Shown here: positions 6,119 through 12,316 of the stretch, piece by piece
Layout of the letters: each line of letters opens with the position of its first letter
How positions within the stretch are numbered: position 1 is the first letter of the stretch
Origin: Castellaniella sp. UBA6218
GTDB lineage: Bacteria; Pseudomonadota; Gammaproteobacteria; Burkholderiales; Burkholderiaceae_B
Direction: 5' to 3'
NCBI GenBank assembly: GCA_002421865.1
Contig: DISE01000130.1
Span: 1-12,316, forward strand
DNA length: 12,316 nt
Translations under genes and position numbers: made by a program
The notes under the pieces: generated by a model
What the model was told of the DNA's origin: nothing
Databases searched by the model: none
What the model saw: the letters and a program-made list of their open reading frames with translations, nothing else

Positions 6119-7450
6119 ATGCAAGCCGAAACCTCGCGTTCCCCCGATTTGTCCAATCTGTGGATGCCCTTCACCGCGAACCGCCAGTTCAAGGCGCATC
6201 CCCGCCTGCTCGCCTCGGCCAGGGACATGCATTACACCGCCGCGGACGGCCACCGGGTGCTGGACGGCACGTCGGGACTCTGGTGCGTCAACGCGGGGCA
6301 TGGCCGGCAGCCGATCGTCGACGCGATCAGCCGGCAGGCCGCGCATCTGGACTACGCGCCCAGCTTCCAGCTCGGCCACGAGGATTCCTTCCGGGCGGCG
6401 TCCGAGGTGGCCGCCCTGATGCCCGCCGGCCTGGACCGCGTGTTCTTCACCAATTCGGGGTCGGAGTCGGTCGACACGGCGCTCAAGATCGCGCTGGCGT
6501 ATCACCGGGCGCGGGGCGAGGGCCAGCGGACCCGCCTGATCGGCCGCGAACGGGGCTATCACGGTGTCGGCTTCGGCGGCATTTCGGTTGGGGGCATCGC
6601 CCCCAACCGCAAGGCGTTTTCCGGGGTGCTGCTGCCGGGAGTGGACCATTTGCCGCACACTCACGACCTGGCCCGCAACGCCTGGTCCCGGGGCCAGCCG
6701 GCCTGGGGCGGCGAACCGTTCGCCGACGCCCTGGAAAGCCTGGTCGCGCTGCATGACGCCTCGACGATCGCGGCCGTCATCGTCGAGCCGCTGGCGGGGT
6801 CCACCGGGGTGCTGGTGCCGCCGAAAGGATATCTGGAAAGACTCCGGGCCATCACGGCAAAATACGGGATCCTGCTGATCTTCGACGAGGTCATCACCGG
6901 TTTCGGCCGCCTGGGCGCGGCCACCGGCAGCGAATTCTTCGGCGTGACGCCCGACCTGATCACCCTGGCCAAGGGCATCAGCAACGCCGCCGTGCCCGCC
7001 GGCGCGGTCGCCGTGCGCCGGTCCGTGCATGACACCATCATCGAGGCCAGCGCGGCCGGCATCGAGTTCTTCCATGGCTATACCTATTCCGCGCACCCGA
7101 TGGCGACGGCGGCCGTGCGCGCCACCCTGGGCATCTATCGCGACGAGGGACTGTTCGACCGTGCGAAGGCGCTGTCGGCCGCGTTCGAAGAGGCGGCCCA
7201 TGCGCTCAAGGGCCGCCGCCATGTCATCGACGTGCGCAATCTGGGCCTGGTGGCCGGCATCGAGCTGACGCCCCGTCCGGGCGCGCCCGGAGCCCGGGCG
7301 GCCGAGGTGTTCGGCAAGTGCTTCGACCGGGGGGTGCTGGTGCGCTATACCGGCGACATTCTCGCGGTCTCGCCGCCACTCATCGTCGGCGAAGACCAGA
7401 TCGGACAGATCTTCGAGACGCTGGCCCGGGTTCTGGGCACCGTGGAGTGA
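6119..7450 (+). CDS. Omega-amino acid (beta-alanine):pyruvate transaminase, class III PLP aminotransferase
   Basis: Predicted cytoplasmic enzyme of 443 residues that moves the amino group of beta-alanine or a related omega-amine to pyruvate, giving malonate semialdehyde and alanine (EC 2.6.1.18 family). It aligns along its whole length with Pseudomonas putida omega-amino acid:pyruvate transaminase as I remember it: LWMPFTANRQF, SGLWCVNAGH, NSGSESVDTALK, GRERGYHGV, AAVIVEPLAGS, LLIFDEVITGFGR, FFHGYTYSAHP. The PLP lysine is K285 in LAKGIS; D256 in FDEV pairs with the pyridine nitrogen; S113-G-S115 binds phosphate; R409 in VLVRYTGD matches the Arg that binds the substrate carboxylate. The ATG at 6119 follows GAGAGA (6108-6113) by 5 bases. 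Control by the divergent MocR-type gene is likely. No semialdehyde dehydrogenase gene adjoins it, so the next catabolic step must be encoded elsewhere. Other omega-amines (GABA, taurine-like substrates) cannot be excluded. Confidence 0.9.
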   Translation: MQAETSRSPDLSNLWMPFTANRQFKAHPRLLASARDMHYTAADGHRVLDGTSGLWCVNAGHGRQPIVDAISRQAAHLDYAPSFQLGHEDSFRAASEVAALMPAGLDRVFFTNSGSESVDTALKIALAYHRARGEGQRTRLIGRERGYHGVGFGGISVGGIAPNRKAFSGVLLPGVDHLPHTHDLARNAWSRGQPAWGGEPFADALESLVALHDASTIAAVIVEPLAGSTGVLVPPKGYLERLRAITAKYGILLIFDEVITGFGRLGAATGSEFFGVTPDLITLAKGISNAAVPAGAVAVRRSVHDTIIEASAAGIEFFHGYTYSAHPMATAAVRATLGIYRDEGLFDRAKALSAAFEEAAHALKGRRHVIDVRNLGLVAGIELTPRPGAPGARAAEVFGKCFDRGVLVRYTGDILAVSPPLIVGEDQIGQIFETLARVLGTVE

Positions 7451-7484
7451 GGGGAGGCCGGCATCGGGGCGCGGCGCCGGGATT

Positions 7485-7512
7485 GGAATCATTTTGATCC
7501 GGCGGTTACTCA
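7485..7512 (+). promoter_or_regulatory. Candidate ECF sigma (HrpL/BtrS-like) promoter of the chaperone-effector cassette
   Basis: GGAATC (7485-7490), then 15 bases, then TTACTCA (7506-7512). This closely follows the HrpL box of type III secretion promoters, GGAACC-N15/16-CCACNNA, differing at one base in the first element and two in the second. It ends 38 bases before the chaperone ATG, a sensible leader length. HrpL-like ECF sigma factors, including BtrS in Bordetella, drive T3SS genes. No clear vegetative promoter is seen in the same 100-bp gap, although transcription could also enter from the transaminase gene. Confidence 0.5.
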
Positions 7513-7550
7513 TCCTGCTCCCGATATCCCGTCAAACACAAGGAACCGAC

Positions 7551-8006
7551 ATGATCGAATTTCGCGGATTTCTCGATGCCCTGGGTGCCCAGACGCGGCT
7601 GGACGTCGCCGAGGCCGCCGCATCGGGTGGTTGCACGCTCGAGTTCGACGGCGGCCTCGAAGTGACTTTCGAATTGGCGTCCGGCGAGCGCGCCGTGCAC
7701 GTATATGCCGCGATCCTGACGCTTGCGCCTGGCGCAGGCCGTGAACCGATGCTGGCCACGGTCTTGCAACTGCATCTGTTCGGCATGGCGACGCAGGACT
7801 GTTATTTCGGCCTGGATGCCCAGCATGACCGCCTGATTCTGTTCAAGACCGTGGATCTGGCGCTGCACGACGAGGGGTCCGCGCTGCAGGCGGTGGAAAA
7901 CCTGGTCAACCAGGCCGAGCGCTGGAAAGTCGCGCTGCAGGAATTCGCCCAGAAGGCCGGCAAGCCCGATGCGCAGGGCGACTCGCGCGTGTTCCACAGG
8001 GCCTGA
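7551..8006 (+). CDS. CesT-family (class I) type III secretion chaperone, BtcA-like
   Basis: Small cytoplasmic protein of 151 residues that probably binds the N-terminal part of the next gene's product and presents it to the secretion ATPase. The fold signature of CesT/SycE-type chaperones is readable: an N-terminal helix (FRGFLDALGA), paired strands (CTLEFDGGLEVTFELA, AVHVYAAILTLAP), a central dimer helix (MLATVLQLHLFGMATQ), another strand pair (YFGLDAQHDRLILFKTVDL) and a long C-terminal helix (SALQAVENLVNQAERWKVALQEFAQKA). Length fits class I chaperones. The ATG at 7551 follows AAGGA (7540-7544) by 6 bases; an in-frame upstream ATG would add 19 residues that overlap the candidate promoter and was not chosen. 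The stop lies 29 bases from the following large gene, the standard chaperone-cargo layout. The specific match to Bordetella BtcA is inferred from context and not from an alignment. Confidence 0.8.
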   Translation: MIEFRGFLDALGAQTRLDVAEAAASGGCTLEFDGGLEVTFELASGERAVHVYAAILTLAPGAGREPMLATVLQLHLFGMATQDCYFGLDAQHDRLILFKTVDLALHDEGSALQAVENLVNQAERWKVALQEFAQKAGKPDAQGDSRVFHRA

Positions 8007-8035
8007 GGGCCGTCGACGATCACTGAGGCCTGATC

Positions 8036-9952
8036 ATGTCCACCAGCATCGGTTCCTACATCGCCACCGGGCTCAAGACCCTGGCGTTCTCGGCGCTTGA
8101 AAAGTCCGATACGCTCAACAGTATCGCCAACCGTCTGTCCGGCGGAAAGGTCAATCGCGACACGCTGGCGCAAAGCGTGTTGCGCGACGCCATCCAGATC
8201 GGCTTCGATTATGCCTCCAGCAACAAATCCCTGGGCGAGCGCCATTCCCGCCTGTTGCCCGCCATCCGCCAGGCCGCCATCGACAACGACCATGTCCAGA
8301 TGCAGGCCGGCGTCAAGAAACTGATGGAAAAACTGGTGCCCCAGGGCTGGCAGGAAACCGTCGGCAACCTGATCACGGACAACCTGGGCGATCATGCGCT
8401 GGAGAAGGTGCTGGCCACCACCGCGCAGCAGTATGGGCGCAAGCCGCTCGAGGATTACATCAAGAGCATGGTGGGCGGCCGCACCGGCGGCGACTTCGTG
8501 GCCCGGCAGGTCATGGCCATTCTGGATCGCGCCGTACTGTCCAAGACCGAGTTCCAGCAGGGTGACAGCAAACTCTACAGTCTCATGGCCAAGGGCCTCA
8601 ATGCCTATCTCACCGGAAAGCCCGAGGATCCGCCGGGCGTGCTGTCCCGTGTGCTGGGCGCCGTTCCCGTCGTGACCGGCGCCGTCAAGACCGCGCGCAA
8701 CGGCATCGACCAGTTGGGCGAGAATCTTGGGCAGATGCTGGGGGAAAACATCAGCAAGAAGGTGGGCCTGAGCACCACGGAGACGACCGACGTGCGTGCC
8801 GTGCACTCGAAGGCCATCGACCAGCTCAAGCAAAAGCAGGAAACAGGTCAGGAAATCGAGACCGACGATCTGCCCATGCTCTTTCACGACGAGATCACTG
8901 AAAAAGTCGCGCCGCGTGAAGTCATGACGACCCTGGTTGCGCGCCAGTGCGTGAGCGAGGGCGTGCTGGGTCCGGAGGAGTCGACCAGAATGATGGAGGA
9001 GCAGACGGAGCAACTCCAGAAGGCGATGGAATCCGGGCGGCTGACGACGGAGCGTCGAGAGGAACTGGAAGTCGTGGCGAAGATGGTGAGCCCCGAGCAG
9101 ACGCGCCCGCTGGGCGAGCGCGGCGGCACGGAGCTGGGCTTTACCTTGACCGGCCGGGTCGCGCGGGTGGAGACGGTCAACCATGCCTACATGCGTGACG
9201 ACGTGGTCGGCGAGGTGGCCAGGGAAGGAGAAGAAGTGCTGGATGGCGTGGGGACGGGCACGAAGCTCCTGGGGGGGTGGAATGTGTCCAGCCGCTATGC
9301 CGAGCATGCCGGTTCCCTGAAGATCGATCTTCCCGGATCCTCCTATGGCTATACGGACATGGCCCTGCAGGGCGTGAACACCCTCTGGAGCACAGGCTGG
9401 TCCATGATGGGCTGGAACAAGGAACTCAGCGGCTCGCAGGAATCGGAATTGCGCAGCCTGTCCAATCTGTGCGGCAACGATCCACAGCTTCTGGAGGTGA
9501 CGACGCGTTACCTGGATCCGGATCTGGCCCGCCGCGCGCTGGCCGAGCCGACACTCAGGCACATGCGCGACCCCGAAACGGGGCTGGTGGGCTCAGAGGG
9601 CCGTTACCTCAAGCTCCAGGAAGGCGAGCCGGAGATCCGTTTCTCGGTGCGGCATCACGATCCGCTGATTTCCATCTCCATGGAAACCGTATGGCGCGTC
9701 GAGCGGTTTGGCGCCGACCCGCAATCGCTGCGCGAGCCCATCGGGGACAAGCCTTGCACCCTGACGTCCGTGGCGGTCATTACGCTGACCCCGGGCAAGG
9801 ACGGCGCGCCTCTCAAAGTCTCGCACAATGTCGGCGGCGTGGTGGCGACGATCGGCAATGTCGTGGCGTTCGACTCCTCGACGGGCTCCCTCAAGACCGA
9901 AAAGGACGATTCCTTGCCGACGGGTGAAGAAATCGGACTGCGGACGGCTTGA
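8036..9952 (+). CDS. Probable type III secretion effector, BteA-like
   Basis: Protein of 638 residues with no recognised enzyme motif, signal peptide or clear membrane helix. The first 20 residues are rich in Ser, Thr, Ala and Ile with few charges, as in T3SS signals. Residues about 1-200 are built of amphipathic helices (for example DTLAQSVLRDAIQIGFDYA, SRLLPAIRQAA, MQAGVKKLMEKL), compatible with a chaperone-binding and membrane-targeting helical bundle. Residues about 255-350 are strongly charged and may be coiled. Residues about 365-615 look beta-rich with many Trp, Tyr and Gly (GWNVSSRYAEHAGSLKIDL, TLWSTGWSMMGWN, IRFSVRHHDPLISISMETVW). GAGG (8025-8028) is 7 bases before the ATG. Length, the upstream CesT chaperone and the genus context fit Bordetella BteA (about 657 residues), a cytotoxic effector with an N-terminal lipid-raft-targeting domain. 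Identity with BteA is inferred; a different effector using the same layout is possible. Confidence 0.65.
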   Translation: MSTSIGSYIATGLKTLAFSALEKSDTLNSIANRLSGGKVNRDTLAQSVLRDAIQIGFDYASSNKSLGERHSRLLPAIRQAAIDNDHVQMQAGVKKLMEKLVPQGWQETVGNLITDNLGDHALEKVLATTAQQYGRKPLEDYIKSMVGGRTGGDFVARQVMAILDRAVLSKTEFQQGDSKLYSLMAKGLNAYLTGKPEDPPGVLSRVLGAVPVVTGAVKTARNGIDQLGENLGQMLGENISKKVGLSTTETTDVRAVHSKAIDQLKQKQETGQEIETDDLPMLFHDEITEKVAPREVMTTLVARQCVSEGVLGPEESTRMMEEQTEQLQKAMESGRLTTERREELEVVAKMVSPEQTRPLGERGGTELGFTLTGRVARVETVNHAYMRDDVVGEVAREGEEVLDGVGTGTKLLGGWNVSSRYAEHAGSLKIDLPGSSYGYTDMALQGVNTLWSTGWSMMGWNKELSGSQESELRSLSNLCGNDPQLLEVTTRYLDPDLARRALAEPTLRHMRDPETGLVGSEGRYLKLQEGEPEIRFSVRHHDPLISISMETVWRVERFGADPQSLREPIGDKPCTLTSVAVITLTPGKDGAPLKVSHNVGGVVATIGNVVAFDSSTGSLKTEKDDSLPTGEEIGLRTA

Positions 9953-9962
9953 GGAGTCGACT

Positions 9963-9978
9963 GATCCCGGGCCGGGTC
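9963..9978. other. Short GC-rich dyad between convergent effector and VWA genes
   Basis: The 24-base gap between the two convergent stop codons contains a small dyad, CCCG (9966-9969) with CGGG (9973-9976), flanked by GA and TC that also pair around a bulge. It is short and lacks a U-tract, so it is at best a weak terminator for either gene. Confidence 0.2.
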
Positions 9979-11146
9979 ATTTCGACAGCAGCCGCATGGC
10001 TTGTTCCAGTCCGTCCAGGGTCATGCCGTACATGCGGTCGTGCATGATTTCCTTGATCAGGGTGATCGACTGGCGGTATTGCCAGGATCCGGACGGCTCC
10101 GGGTTGAGCCAGACGGCGCGAGGCCAATGTCCCAGGATGCGCTGGAGCCAGGCGGCGCCGGTCTCTTCGTTGTGGTGCTCGATGGATCCGCCCGGATAGA
10201 GCAGTTCGTAGGGGCTCATGGACGCGTCGCCCACCAGGATCAGGCGCCAGTCCTCGCCATAGGCGCGCAGCAGATCCCATGTCTCGATGCGCTCGCTGTG
10301 GCGGCGGCTGTTGTGGCGCCAGACGGATTCGTAGGGACAGTTGTGGAAGTAATAGACTTCCAGGTGCCGGAATTCGCCGCGCGCGGCTGAAAAAAGGGAT
10401 TCGATGCGGGCGATGTGATCGTCCATGCTGCCGCCCACGTCCAGCAGCATCAGGACCTTGACGGCGTTGTGGCGTTCGGGCATCCAGCGCAGATCCAGCA
10501 TGCCGGCCTGCTCGGCGGTGCCGCGGATGGTGCCCGGCATGTCCAGTTCCAGCGCGGCGCCCTGGCGGGCGAAACGCCGCAGACGCCTGAGCGCCATCTT
10601 GAAGTTGCGCGTACCCAGGGTCTGCTGGTCGTCGTAGTCGCGATAGTTGCGCTTTTCCCAGACCTTGATGGCCGTGCGGTTGCCGGCCGAAGGACCGCCG
10701 ATGCGGATGCCTTCCGGGTGATAGCCGCCGTGGCCGAAGGGTGATGAACCGCCGGTTCCGATCCATTTGTTGCCGCCCGCGTGGCGTTCCTTCTGCTCGG
10801 CCAGGCGCTCGCGGAACATCTCCATCAGCTTGTCCCAGCCGTGTCTTTCCAGGGCGGCCTTTTCCTCGTCGCTGAGCTGTTTGCGGAAGGTCTGGACGAG
10901 CCAGTCCGGCGGGATGTCCGGGCCGCCGGCACGGGCCTGGAGCTGGCCGATGAAGGCGGCGAAGACACGGTCGTAGCGGTCGTAGCGGGTCTCGTCCTTG
11001 ACCAGCGCCAGGCGCGCCAGATGGTAGAACTCTTCTGTGCCGACGGGCGCGGCGGGGCTGCACAGCAATTCGAGCAGGCTCAGATATTCCCGGATCGAGA
11101 CCGGGATGCCGGCGGCGCGCAGCTGGGTGAAGAAGTCGGTCAGCAT
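9977..11146 (-). CDS. CoxE-like von Willebrand factor A (VWA) domain protein, MoxR partner
   Basis: Predicted cytoplasmic protein of 389 residues, of the CoxE-like VWA family that works with a MoxR AAA+ ATPase in protein maturation or metal insertion. The N-terminus FFTQLRAAGIPVSIREYLSLLELL is the conserved opening of this family. A Gly/His-rich linker (about 123-150) separates the helical N-terminal part from the VWA domain, which starts near residue 225. The metal-ion-dependent adhesion site reads LLDVGGSMDDH with D236, G238 and S240, so the usual DXSXS has Gly in place of the first Ser. A later acidic residue, D307 in LILVGDASM, can complete the site. Only one start is possible: an in-frame stop lies nine codons before the ATG, and no clear ribosome binding site is present. 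It is 24 bases downstream of a GNAT gene and follows MoxR in the same direction. The client protein is unknown. Confidence 0.85.
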   Translation of the reverse strand: MLTDFFTQLRAAGIPVSIREYLSLLELLCSPAAPVGTEEFYHLARLALVKDETRYDRYDRVFAAFIGQLQARAGGPDIPPDWLVQTFRKQLSDEEKAALERHGWDKLMEMFRERLAEQKERHAGGNKWIGTGGSSPFGHGGYHPEGIRIGGPSAGNRTAIKVWEKRNYRDYDDQQTLGTRNFKMALRRLRRFARQGAALELDMPGTIRGTAEQAGMLDLRWMPERHNAVKVLMLLDVGGSMDDHIARIESLFSAARGEFRHLEVYYFHNCPYESVWRHNSRRHSERIETWDLLRAYGEDWRLILVGDASMSPYELLYPGGSIEHHNEETGAAWLQRILGHWPRAVWLNPEPSGSWQYRQSITLIKEIMHDRMYGMTLDGLEQAMRLLSK

Positions 11147-11170
11147 GGCCAGGTGAATGGAACGGGCGCC

Positions 11171-11785
11171 TCAGGCGCGCGGGCGCCGCAGCTGGTAGAG
11201 CAGATGGGCGCGGACTTCGGGCCATTCGCCCGCCAGCAGGCTGTACATGACCGTGTCGCGCACGGTGCCGTCGCGTCGAGGCGCGTGGTGGCGGATCACG
11301 CCGTCGCGCCGGGCGCCCAGCCGCTCGATGGCGCGTTGGGAGGCATGGTTGTAATTGTCGGTGCGCCAACCCACCACGGCCGCGCCCAGGGCGTCGAAGG
11401 CGTGCTCGAGCAGGAGCAGCTTGCAGGCCGTGTTGACGTGGGTGCGCTGGCGGGATCCGGCGTACCAGGTGTAGCCGATCTCCAGCCGGGCGACCGCCGG
11501 CACGATGTCATGGTAGCGCGTAGAGCCCAGCACGGCGCCGCTGGTGGCGTCGAGGACGGCGAATGGCAGCATGTGGCCGTCGTCCCGGCCCTTGAGGGCC
11601 TGATCGACGTAGGATTCGGTCTGGTCGGGTTCGGGCACCGAAGTGACACGCAGGTTCCAGAGTTCGCCATCGGCGGCGGCGGTGCGCAGTCCGGCGGCGT
11701 GGTCCGGGGTCAGCGGGACCAGGCGCACGCCGTGGCCTTCCAGGGTGACGGGGCGGGGCGCTTGCTTGAAGCCTGTGGTGTCCAT
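11171..11785 (-). CDS. GNAT family N-acetyltransferase (RimJ/RimL type)
   Basis: Acetyl-CoA-dependent N-acetyltransferase of 204 residues; the acceptor (protein N-terminus, small amine or antibiotic) is not predictable. The fold is readable as LEGHGVRLVPLTPDHAAGL (first strand and helix), LPFAVLDATSGAVLGSTRYHDI (central strands), LEIGYTWYAGSRQRTHVNTACKLLLLEHAFDALG (the acetyl-CoA pyrophosphate loop and following helix), VVGWRTDNYNHASQRAIERLGARRDGVIR (strand and helix of the C-terminal half) and RDTVMYSLLAGEW at the end. The pyrophosphate loop reads SRQRTHVN instead of the classic Q/R-X-X-G-X-G/A, a variant common in RimJ/RimL-like members. No strong ribosome binding site precedes the ATG. The gene sits between the MoxR ATPase gene (66-base gap) and the VWA gene (24-base gap), all on one strand, so co-transcription is likely even though a functional link is not evident. 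Confidence 0.85.
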   Translation of the reverse strand: MDTTGFKQAPRPVTLEGHGVRLVPLTPDHAAGLRTAAADGELWNLRVTSVPEPDQTESYVDQALKGRDDGHMLPFAVLDATSGAVLGSTRYHDIVPAVARLEIGYTWYAGSRQRTHVNTACKLLLLEHAFDALGAAVVGWRTDNYNHASQRAIERLGARRDGVIRHHAPRRDGTVRDTVMYSLLAGEWPEVRAHLLYQLRRPRA

Positions 11786-11851
11786 GGGCGGTTCGGTGTC
11801 GAGGGGTTGAAAAGGGCGTCGTGCGGTCTGGCCGTTCCGGCGCGACGAGGC

Positions 11852-12316
11852 TCAGCGTCCGCCGCGCTGCGTCAGGGTGGCCAGCCGTCGCAGCAGGTTC
11901 AGGTCCTGTTCGTTCTTCAGCAGGGCGCCGGCCAGCGGCGGGACTTCGCCGCGCGCCAGACTGTCGGGCGGCACCGATTCGGCCAGCAGCAGATGCAGCC
12001 AGTCCAGGAATTCCGAGGTCGAGGGACGTTTCTTCAGCCCGGGAACCTCGCGCAGGCGGAAAAAGGCGTCCAGAGCCGCGCTCAGGACATCGGTGCGCAG
12101 GTCCGGGAAATGGACGGCGACGATGTCGCCGAGCGTCTCCCGGTCGGGGAAGTCGATGTAGTGGAAGAAACAGCGCCGCAGGAATGCGTCGGGCAGGTCT
12201 TTTTCGTTGTTCGACGTGATGATGATCAGGGGCTTGTGACGCGCCTGAATGGTCTGGCGGGTTTCGTAGACATGGAATTCCATCCGGTCCAGCTCGCGCA
12301 GCAGGTCGTTGGGGAA
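11852..12316 (-). CDS. MoxR-type AAA+ ATPase, C-terminal part; N-terminal part outside the window
   Basis: C-terminal 154 residues of an AAA+ ATPase that with its VWA partner acts as a chaperone for assembly or activation of a client protein. The frame stays open to the window edge, beginning FPNDLLRELDRMEFHVYE, a conserved MoxR stretch lying after Walker B. The ATG at 12283 is an internal Met and not the start. Sensor 1 is in IIITSNNEKDLPDAF and the arginine-finger region in FLRRCFFHYIDFPD. The C-terminal lid domain (LGDIVAVHFPDL, FRLREVPGLKKRPSTSEFLDWLHLLL) carries the conserved sensor 2 region GLKKRPSTSE. Walker A and Walker B lie outside the window. Its VWA partner is downstream on the same strand, with a GNAT gene in between. 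Confidence 0.92.
   Translation of the reverse strand, partial: FPNDLLRELDRMEFHVYETRQTIQARHKPLIIITSNNEKDLPDAFLRRCFFHYIDFPDRETLGDIVAVHFPDLRTDVLSAALDAFFRLREVPGLKKRPSTSEFLDWLHLLLAESVPPDSLARGEVPPLAGALLKNEQDLNLLRRLATLTQRGGR

Noticed and set aside
7458..7480. CCGGC...GCCGG dyad as terminator of the transaminase gene
   Set aside because: Only a 5-bp stem with a 13-base loop and no U-tract right after it.
6041..7513. Open frame of 490 codons antisense to the transaminase
   Set aside because: The full-length class III transaminase with all catalytic residues is on the plus strand; the antisense product is low-complexity Arg/Gly/His-rich.
7802..9562. Open frame of 586 codons antisense to the effector
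   Set aside because: His/Leu/Gln-rich translation with no domain; the plus-strand gene has a ribosome binding site, a chaperone partner and sensible secondary structure.
9891..11369. Open frame of 492 codons overlapping the VWA and GNAT genes on the same strand
   Set aside because: Frame-shifted shadow; Arg/Pro/His-rich product while the two real genes carry family motifs.
1..12316. tRNA, rRNA, CRISPR array, insertion sequence or phage attachment site
   Set aside because: Looked for on both strands by eye; no cloverleaf-like sequence, spaced repeats, transposase-like protein or flanking direct repeats were found, including around the effector cassette.

Overview
The window is GC-rich, almost fully coding DNA that looks like a betaproteobacterium of the Alcaligenaceae (Bordetella/Achromobacter type). 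This rests on the overall base composition, the close family resemblance of the proteins, and a probable type III secretion effector/chaperone pair of the Bordetella kind. The genus is inferred, not proven.

Layout. At the left edge is the 3' part of dnaJ (+), closed by a strong intrinsic terminator. A two-gene SMR efflux operon follows, mdtJ-mdtI (+). Two genes then run on the minus strand: a secreted or periplasmic M16 zinc protease (1716-4487) and, upstream of it, a MocR-type GntR/aminotransferase regulator (4529-5947). That regulator is divergent from a class III omega-amino acid (beta-alanine):pyruvate transaminase (6119-7450). The 171 bp between them hold two 9-bp direct repeats, a perfect 8-bp inverted repeat and a GC hairpin, so autoregulated divergent control of amine or beta-alanine catabolism is likely.

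Next on the plus strand is an isolated two-gene cassette: a 151-aa CesT-family type III secretion chaperone (7551-8006) and a 638-aa protein with no recognisable enzyme domain (8036-9952). Class I chaperone directly followed by a large cargo gene is the classic arrangement of a T3SS effector locus. Here it closely resembles the btcA-bteA pair of Bordetella, which is also unlinked from the secretion-apparatus genes. Just upstream is a sequence resembling an HrpL-class ECF sigma promoter (GGAATC, 15 bp, TTACTCA), which would tie the cassette to a T3SS sigma factor encoded elsewhere. No secretion-apparatus gene lies in the window.

The right end carries three minus-strand genes read in the order MoxR-type AAA+ ATPase (cut by the window edge), GNAT acetyltransferase, CoxE-like VWA protein. 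The ATPase and VWA protein form the well-known MoxR/VWA chaperone pair; here an acetyltransferase gene is inserted between them.

No tRNA, rRNA, CRISPR array, insertion sequence or attachment site was seen. No stretch without a gene exceeds about 205 bases. The long antisense frames are GC-rich shadows of the genes listed.
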